This document shows positions 56,239 to 64,000 of a DNA stretch of 64,000 bases, one piece after another. The notes beneath the pieces are model-generated. The model was not told the origin of the DNA. It did no database searches and worked only from the letters and a program-made list of their open reading frames with translations. Position 1 is the stretch's first letter, and every line of letters begins with the position of its first letter. The DNA comes from Cadophora sp. MPI-SDFR-AT-0126 (taxonomy: Eukaryota > Ascomycota > Leotiomycetes > Helotiales > Ploettnerulaceae), in assembly GCA_020747065.1 (NCBI GenBank), contig JAGMVK010000002.1:868001-932000 (forward strand), read 5' to 3'. A program made the position numbers and the translations under genes.

Positions 56239-59200
56239 ATGGATACTCCAAGCACAAGTCAGAGCGAGCAGGTGGTCGAGAGAGAAGGCGGAGCTCCTGC
56301 CGCTGGAGAAGGAAGCTCGAGCACACAAGTAGAGACCAAGTTGCCCAAGTCTCCTGAGAAGTCAAATGCCAAGTCAAAGAAGGGCAAGAAACATAAGGAA
56401 CCAGACAAGGCTTGCAAGACAAAATCCAAGAAGGCAAAGGAGAAGGAAGTCGTTGAGAGCGATTCTGATGATAGCTCGAGCGAGTCTGACTCTGATGAGA
56501 GTGATTCAGATTCAAGCGAATCAGACGAAGACTCGGAAACCGAGACTGAGAAGGAGAAGCGTAAGCGCAAAGCAAAGAAGAAGGCGAAGAAGGCTAAAGA
56601 CAAACGCAAGACCAAGTCTAAGAAGAAGTCACGCAAAGAGGTAGGTTCATAAGTCTACGTTGTCCCCAAGCCGACTACTAACACTTTCCAGGTGTCTTCA
56701 GACTCCGAATCTGATTCCGACAGCGACAGTGAAGCCGAGACCGAGATTGAAGACGAGGATGATGACGATGACGAGGTTGATGCGAATGTGGAGCTTCAAC
56801 AGCAACTTCTGCAAATGCAGCAGATGCAACAACTACAAGGTCTTGGTCAGGCCGGTATTGGAGGCGGATTAGGAACTCGCATCAGACCTGGCCGCCGCGG
56901 CCTGGGAGGTCTGGGAGGAGGTGCTGCTGCTCGATTGCAAGCTGCGAGAAACGCCAAGCAGCTGGCAGCACTCGGCCTCGACCCTAGTGGCAAGAAGATC
57001 AAGAAGGATAAGAAGAAGAAAGGCAAGCGTGGTAGCAAGCTCGAGTTCAAGAGAGTTGATCAGTTGTGGGATTCCAGTATTCACAACTACAAGCTCACCG
57101 ACACTGCTGAAGACGAGGAGAGTTCTGAGTATGATCAATACCTCTTCAATGTCCGGAGAACATTTGATTGGGAGGGAAAGTATAAGGTAAGCTTTTCTCC
57201 ATCACATTTTTCTGACTTACTGCCCCAAAGCGAAGACATCACATTTCTGCCAAGATTATTTGTTGATATTGTCCTAGACGACCGTCGTTGATATCAAGAG
57301 CAAGCTTATCAAGGAAGCTCTCACGGATGTAATGGATGGTGTCAAGGGTGTCAGTCTCGTTGAAGAAACACCATGTGTCGATCCAAACCTCCTTTTCCTG
57401 TACCTCGAGGATCTTCGCAAGCTTTCCAAGGAGCTCAAGAACAAAAAGATCACTGTCAAGAAAGGCAAGAAGAAGGCTATCAAGCGCAACGAGACCAAGC
57501 GAAAGCACCTGAAGGTCCTTCTCAAATACCTGGACAAGGACTACGCCGCGACCAAGAAGACCTTGTACCCTATGCTGGAATCAGGCTTGATCTCCTTCGA
57601 GTACCTGTGGGCATTGTACAAGCCTAATACTCTCGCATACACCACCACCTACGGCTCCGCCGATGAACCTCGTGCTTTCAAGATCGAATTAGCCGAGAAG
57701 GAGTTTAGTTTCATGAAGGGCGAGTGGTACAGCATTGAGGGCAAGTATCTTGAGTACGATGGAAAGACATGGGGAATGGGTAAGCTTTAACTCAAACCAA
57801 TCCTCTGCTCCAGCTGACAATCTTTAGGCACAATGGAATGCGAGGTTCCGGCTTTCAAAGGTGCACGAAAGATCACCAGTCTAAACTGCTATCCCTTGCA
57901 GTATCACAAGAACGAAGAGAAGCTCCGAGATGAACTCATCGCACGGGGCAAGAAATTCGTCTCTTTGCAAGGCGTCCATTACAAGTCCCACGAGGGTATG
58001 GCTTACGTCAAGAAGAAGAGACAGATCATCAAGGTCAACATCAACGGCAGAATTATGATCGACCCCGCCATCCATCGTCGGATTTTACCAAATTACAATA
58101 TCAGTACTGTCAAGCCAAACGACCCAGATCTTCTCGACTCCGATTCCGATGACTCTGGCTCTGAAGGTGGCTGTGGTTGTGGTGATGAGTACGTCCATCC
58201 TCTCCAATACACTCATGAATTTTACTAACAGCTCTGAACAGCTCCGACGACGAACAAAATCATACTTTCGAAGCTCGCCAAAGTCAGGAAGATGACGATG
58301 AACCAAAAATGAAGATGAAGGTAGTTCTGGACGAGAAAGACGAACCTCGTATCGTCCAAGTTCCAGTTGATGCTGACGGTCAAGAAATTGCCGTTGAGAA
58401 GCTCGAGGAGGTCCCAAGCAAAATGGTCACCAAGGAAGGCGAGACGACTGTTGTAGGGGGTGACAAGGGGGTGCTTCCCGTCTTTACTGACGAGGAGTAT
58501 TTGATTGCTTCGCCTGTTGTTCTTGGCTTCGCCTTCGCTGAAAAGTTGTGGCTTGAATTCACAGTCTCTGGTGTTAAGGAAATTGTGTGGAACGAGGGTG
58601 CTTACGAATCGTTGGTACTGGAGGACAACACCAAGCAGATCGTCAAGGCCTTGGTCGAATCTCATAAATACCATCCAGCAGAGAGTATCGACGATGTTAT
58701 TCAAGGCAAGGGTAAGGGTTTGGTTGCCGTCCTTCACGGACCTCCAGGTACTGGCAAGACTCTTACCGCGGAGGGCATTTCAGAACTCCTTAAGTGCCCA
58801 CTCTACATGGTCTCAGCGGGCGAGTTGGGCACTGATCCACGAACGCTTGAAGGCGAGCTTCAGAAGATTCTGGATATTGCTCACGCATGGGGTGCGGTTC
58901 TCCTCTTGGACGAAGCAGATGTCTTCTTGGAGAAGCGTACCATTCAGGACATTCACCGAAATGCTCTGGTCTCCATCTTCCTTCGTCTACTAGAGTACTT
59001 CCAGGGTATTCTCTTCTTGACCACGAATCGTGTTGAGACTTTCGACGACGCCTTCCAATCAAGAATCCATATCGCTCTTCGATATGGTGAGTTGAGTCCA
59101 AAGGCTAAGAAGAGCGTCTTCAAGATGTTTATTGAGCGTGTGAGAATTCTCGAGGGCGTCGATACGATGCCTTTCACTGAAGAGGACTACAATTCCCTTG

Positions 59201-59434
59201 CTCGGAATAATCTCAACGGTCGCCAGGTATGTTTTCTGCCTCCCATTGCAAAATCTGAAGCTAATTGTACCATAGATCAAGAACACCATTCGTACAGCCC
59301 AGGCTCTGGCAGTCAATAAGGGCGAGCCTCTCAGCATGGAGCACATCAAGCGCGTCCTCGACGTCTCGAACGCCTTCGACCGCGACCTCAAAGGCGGTCC
59401 AGGATTCGAGGACGCCATGCGTGGCTACTTCTAA
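56239..59434 (+). CDS. AAA+ ATPase with fungal N-terminal domain (DUF7025 type)
   Basis: Exons 56239-56640, 56692-57186, 57278-57779, 57828-58188, 58242-59226 and 59276-59434; 967 residues. The first 200 residues are extremely charged and disordered: Lys-rich blocks (KSKKGKKHKEPDK, KRKAKKKAKKAKDKRKTK) alternate with Ser/Asp/Glu tracts. A conserved middle domain follows (YEYLWALYKPNT-like core: GLISFEYLWALYKPNTLAYT, FSFMKGEWYSIEGKYLEYD). The AAA module has Walker A GPPGTGKT (about 753-760), Walker B VLLLDEADVF (D810, E811), sensor 1 LTTNRVETFD and an arginine finger in FQSRIHIALRY, so it should hydrolyse ATP. It ends NAFDRDLKGGPGFEDAMRGYF. Members of this fungal group are uncharacterised; the basic tracts suggest a nuclear or nucleolar site, which is inference. 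Confidence 0.9.
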
Positions 59435-61731
59435 ACCATCACCGCAGCCCTTCTTACAAAATTGCCACCATCCGCCTGTTCATTATTCATTTACTTCTCC
59501 TTTCTTCTGGTCTTTTTTGCAGTTCCCCTGAAGCACGCAGGATTTTGACGGCGCATGATTGATGGATATGACAGATACGATACGGCAGCACAGCACAGCA
59601 CAGCACATAATATGGTCTGGGACTGAATAAATGGAATTCATGGATTGATGAACGGTATTTTAGCGAGCAAGCGAGCATACATCGATTTTATTGGTTGTGA
59701 ATTATGCGTTTTGATTTTTTGTTCTCTGCTGGGACGAACGGCGCTGTAATTTAAGCAGAACATAATTCCCTTCTATTCCCCAGTCTTTTGGATCGCTGGT
59801 GCTTGGAAAGTGTCTAAACAGTGTAGCTCGATACTTCTTTCTATCTAAGCAGTTACTCCGAGTCTCATTTCTCACGGACCTGGACGATAAGGGAAATTCT
59901 TCATTCCGGATTGATGACCTTCCTGCTGCTTGGGCGACCAGCCTCTGATCAAAGTTGTTTCCGGCACGATTATTTGAGAAGAGTTTGTAGTTCTTGTAGT
60001 CTGGAGCTTTGAGTCGGGAAGTTAGAGCCAAGCTTGGAAAAGTTGAGGGTTGATGACCCAGACATTTCATTGAAGGTAAAAGAAGAAGAGAAGGGGGGAA
60101 GGGTAGGGTGGCGGTCGAGTAGTAGCCTACATATGCCAGCATCGTGAGAGCAGAAACCGCATATTGAATACTGAGCTTGATAGGAAAGAAGGAAGCCGGC
60201 AGCAATTGTCCATCATGAGGTGGTATTTATACGAACTTCTCGCAGCTCTAGACTTCTTCATTTATCGCCTACACACCCTCATGACACTGGGAAAACACGT
60301 CCAGTCTTTAGATTGGCACCCTGAACGTTGCAAATCGCTTGATGTCCAGACGTTGTCTTATGTTTCGAACATACAACCTGTTCAATCCTTGAGACAGTCC
60401 GTTGAGTGCTCTTGTACCAGAGTAGCAGGCTCTAGTAGGCTACTTAGTGCTTGACAGCGATTGATAGCGATAAGTGCATGACAGCAAACTCCAAGTTGTT
60501 GTTGCACGCTCATGATAAATCTAATGAACACTATTCCACTTCTCAGCTGGGAGCAAAGAAAGCTTTTAACTCAAAGAAGAACGAGTAAGACAGCCGAACG
60601 TGTTCCAATCATCCGCTCGGTAAGCCAGATCTGTAGATCTGCCTGCCGTCTGTTTGTTGCCGATGACATTGCTTCAAAATTCGCTGTCGAGTGTCGAGTA
60701 AATGTGGCTATTGTTAAACATCCACAAGCGCGAGACTTTGTGTGCTCATGTAACAAGCAGAGTAAGAATGTCCACTTGCGTGCGAGTGAATAGATATCGT
60801 CTCCAGATCTGTTAGCTTGAGTAGCATTTGCCTCTCAGCCTAGCGGCAAAATCTTTAAATACTACTTCCGAGACATGAGTATTCAGCACATCACAGACGG
60901 ACGATCTGTTCCTGACCTACATATGTGGTTGGAGTCGTGCTCCGTTTGTCTACAGAGCATGCCTCAACGGAGCACATAACTTCCGTCACGGATTTGGGCT
61001 CAAGCTCAGAATGAGGCTTTTGCAATGATGTTATCAGAACACATGAATCTTCCAGCTTCTCCATCCTGTCAGGACCTTGAGATAGAAGAAGATGGGCACT
61101 TCACAGCAACAGTCAGATCGACAACACTGGAGAGCAACAAAATAAGGCCCCATGAGAAAAGCTCCGTAAAGGTATGCCTGCCTGAAGGCTCTGGAATAGT
61201 CCCGCAGTGTGAGATAACGGAAAGAAGCTCCTCTACTCACGGAACAGGCTGATATACTTGAAGTCTGGTTGGTACTCGCAGAGTCACCTGGTACGAACAT
61301 TCCTCGTAATGAGTTCTTGCTGTAGATCTCAAGACGTACCAAATCGGAGCCTTCATAGGTAAGAATTATCAAGAATGCGAAACCTCGTTCACTCACACGA
61401 AATGATTCACTCCACAGCTTCTCTGTGCAGAGTATAAACGTCAATTCAGGCCCACAGCCTTCCAGCAAAAGCATGGCTCAAGCACAAAATGCAAGGAGCA
61501 AAGTAGAGTAGAGAGTCTTTAAAATCATAAACGAAGAAGCATTTGAGGTTTGATAGTACAAAGGTGGTGGTTGTTTCCGAAATCTACACGCTTGAAATGC
61601 AGACTCCAAATATGGTGATAGAGGTGTTCTGCTTGATATATAGGCAAAACATCCATCGGAAAAGGTCCTTCCCTTCTAGACGCCCGCCCCAGATCCCCCA
61701 TCCGTATCCCTCAGTATGTTCGTGTGGAAAT
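59435..61731. other. Convergent intergenic interval
   Basis: About 2.3 kb between the 3' ends of the ATPase and malate dehydrogenase. It has a CAGCA repeat near 59590 and a 146-codon minus-strand ORF (60142-59702) with no recognisable motif. I do not call a gene. Confidence 0.45.
59585..59607. repeat. CAGCA pentanucleotide repeat
   Basis: Four tandem units in the ATPase 3' flank. Confidence 0.75.
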
Positions 61732-63154
61732 TTACTTTCCTGGGTTGGCCTCGACGAATGCGACACCCTTTTGGATGTTCTAGAAATTTTAGGTTAGCAT
61801 ATGAGATTATTTCTTGGGATTTGGCGAGATTTACCTTCTTCAAGTCATCCAAGCAGGCATCCAACAGCTTCTGCTCCTCAGCAGTAACCTTTCCAACATC
61901 CTGGATCTCCTCAACACCATTGGGTCCCAGTAGAACCTTGCTGGCGAAGAATTCAACACCCTGGTCCTTGTACAATGGGCTGTCGACGAATGTTGGCTCA
62001 ACAACACCCTTCTCTCCCTGAGCAGCCTTCAACAAGCTCTCGGCGAAACGGGCACCAGCCATAGCCATGGACAGAGTGGCGGATCCGGCACCATCCTTAG
62101 CCTTGACAACCTCATCACCACCGAATTGGACACGGTTCAAGAGGGTAGCGTCACCGACGAGATCAGGGTGCTTAGATTGAGAAAAGAGAGGAACAATGGT
62201 AACACCAGAGTGACCTCCGACAACCGTGATAGCCTCATCAGCAGGGTCGGTGTTCTTGATCTCAGAAACGAATCGGGAGGCACGGACGACATCGAGAGTG
62301 GTAACACCGAACAGACGCTTTGGGTTGTAGACTCCTCTCGCCTTGAAGATCTCGGCAACAATTGGGACGGTGCTGTTAACTGGGTTTGAGATGACCAAGA
62401 TGTTGGCATCTGGAGCGGACTCGGCAGCGGCCTTTGCAAGATCACGGACAATTGAGGCGTTTGTGTTGAAAAGATCATCACGGGTCATGCCTGGCTTACG
62501 GGGAACACCAGCTGGGATGAGAACGATCTCAGCACCCTTCAAGGCTGCTGCAAGACCGCTTGGTGTTGGGTCATATCCGGTAACCTTGCTCTTGGTATTG
62601 ATGTGGCTGATATCAGCGGCAACACCTGCATGTATACAGTCAGAATCGTAGATGCTGTGTTGTGCCGAAGAGGTCATTTGCATCCAAGAACCAATTTCCT
62701 TCCTTATATGGATTCGACGTACCTGGGGCGAGACGGATATCGTAGAGAGCGAGGTCTGTAACGCGGGGGTTGAGCTTCAAGAGAAGGGACAGAGGTTGTC
62801 CAATTCCGCCAGCAGCACCGAGGACTGTAACTTTCGACAACTGGAAAGTGTATAAATTAGCGATTGATCCTTCCAAACAATGCCTTGTTGCAGCCCGGCT
62901 GCAAGTATTCAACAAAGAGCCATTCCGTCACCAATGTAGCAATTGGCATCCCTAGAGCAGCCAAAGCATTCCTATCTATCCGCAAAAGTATCCTCAAGTC
63001 TGCGACCAACAATTGAAGCTTCCCAGCCTCGGCCCAGAGATCTGGAGATAGTTCGGGGTATTGCGTATGGAAAGGTTGAACTCACGTCTCTGGCAGTTGC
63101 GGAGAATGCTCGTCTCTGGGCAGCGCCCGACAATGCTCTGCGTGCGGCAAACAT
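61732..63154 (-). CDS. mdh: Mitochondrial malate dehydrogenase
   Basis: Exons 63154-63086, 62840-62723, 62625-61835 and 61779-61732; 341 residues, the usual length. It interconverts malate and oxaloacetate with NAD in the TCA cycle. Exon 1 is an Arg/Ala/Ser-rich mitochondrial presequence ([19 protein letters not shown]). The NAD-binding motif [12 protein letters not shown] starts exon 2 (G31-x-x-G34-x-x-G37). Substrate residues lie in [13 protein letters not shown]; catalytic Asp and His are in [13 protein letters not shown] and [12 protein letters not shown]. The small last exon restores [21 protein letters not shown]. A peroxisomal isoform is unlikely because there is no C-terminal SKL-type signal. 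Confidence 0.96.
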
Positions 63155-64000
63155 GATGTGAATATGGATTGTATGTAAAGAAGAGGGATAAGGAATTGAG
63201 GATATGGGAAAGTCGGACGGATGGACTGGAGAGAAGGAGGTGCTGAGAGAATTTTGAGCTAGACGTGACCAGAGCTCCGGTCCGAACGATCGATCGAATG
63301 CACGAGCTAATCCCGGAGCGGATCAAGCGGCTTCCTCTGGTCACGTGGAATTGGGATGAAAACAAGATTTTGAAATCGTTGCTACGAGAGTAGCTTTTCG
63401 CGAAATAATATTTAAGAGACAAAAGAGAGTCGACATTATGTAGACCTTTGGTGTAACGAAATCTGGTTGGCAAATGTGTCAAGCTTTGTTCTCAACTTCC
63501 CGCAATAACCCGTTCCCCAGATTCTCATCCGAAACATTCAAGAGTTAGAAGAGCAGATCTCTACTTCGATGAACATTGAAATTTTCCAGGCCAATTGACA
63601 CTCATCTAATAACACGCTTTAGTGTTATGTATTTGATTTAATCCAGTACAAGTTCTTCAAAAGAAAAAGAAGAAAATAATGACAACATGCAATTTACAAG
63701 AGCCATACATCTAGGGGTTCATCGATGGAGACCTCGAGTCCTCAAGCGCTGGTTTTTCACATCGCTTATTATTCGACCTGATATTGATACTTATTACCCA
63801 CCTCTGCCTCGTACCGCTTGCTGTTCCGAGTTTTTCACCTACCATCCTGAAAGATGGATTTGCTCAGCCCCTGATCCCGATGATTGCATTGATGGTACTG
63901 TGGCCTGTCGGACCCTCGTCCAACTCTATCGCTCCTTGCATGACCCGGAACCTTGTCAGAAAGTATCCTTCAGCCTCCACGTAGTCCACTAAGCTTGGAG
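63155..64000. other. Upstream region of mdh to window edge
   Basis: Contains the mdh promoter. A 101-codon ORF from 63687 and an overlapping hydrophobic ORF to 63984 have no motif and are not called. Confidence 0.4.
63341..63348. promoter_or_regulatory. TCACGTGG E-box upstream of mdh
   Basis: CACGTG core 187 bp before the mdh start codon, a good position for a bHLH factor site; binding is not shown. Confidence 0.3.

Noticed and set aside
59702..60142. 146-codon minus-strand ORF
   Set aside because: Uninterrupted, but without motif or supporting context between two convergent genes; kept only as a note.
63687..63992. Overlapping ORFs near the right edge
   Set aside because: Two frames overlap; neither has a recognisable motif.
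1..64000. CRISPR array
   Set aside because: Eukaryotic DNA; no regularly spaced direct repeats were seen.

Overview
The window is nuclear DNA from a filamentous ascomycete (Pezizomycotina). The evidence is short introns of about 45-135 bp with GTAAGT/GTGAGT donors and CTAAC/CTGAC-type branch points, fungus-only families (Zn(II)2Cys6 factor, a medusa-type developmental regulator, fungal AAA ATPase), and spacious gene layout. A Leotiomycete is plausible, but I cannot fix the class from sequence alone. No rRNA, tRNA, CRISPR array or origin was recognised.

Layout. 0-6.4 kb is a compact housekeeping block: the 3' part of a prenylated ubiquitin-fold (UBL3/MUB-type) gene, the proteasome assembly chaperone UMP1, a soluble twin-ATPase ABC protein diverging from UMP1, and a Dal5-type MFS permease. 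6.6-9.3 kb on the minus strand is an unusual locus: a 367-residue protein of unknown function whose N-terminus is spread over consecutive tiny exons, preceded by a small membrane protein only 31 bp away. 10.3-15.1 kb holds a divergent pair, a monocarboxylate-type MFS transporter and a secreted FAD amine oxidase. 17.2-18.6 kb is a complete Tc1/mariner element with intact transposase, terminal inverted repeats and TA duplication.

20.4-22.8 kb encodes a medusa-like developmental regulator on the minus strand. From there to 37.5 kb lies about 14.7 kb with no gene I can defend, only short tandem repeats. It ends at a Zn(II)2Cys6 transcription factor (37.5-39.2 kb, minus) with a GC-AG intron and two competing acceptors. 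41.4-43.0 kb is a sugar/alpha-glucoside-type transporter, followed by a poorly resolved coding region (43.5-45.1 kb).

46.5-64 kb returns to ordinary genes: a Lys/Ala-rich nuclear protein with a Myb/SANT-like segment, a long disordered Arg-rich protein with a C-terminal coiled coil, a small coiled-coil protein with a truncated neighbouring paralogue that keeps the same intron, a 967-residue AAA+ ATPase, and mitochondrial malate dehydrogenase. All splice models were built by hand from donor/acceptor motifs, frame continuity and protein family continuity; exon lengths of every model marked above 0.6 confidence sum to a whole number of codons.
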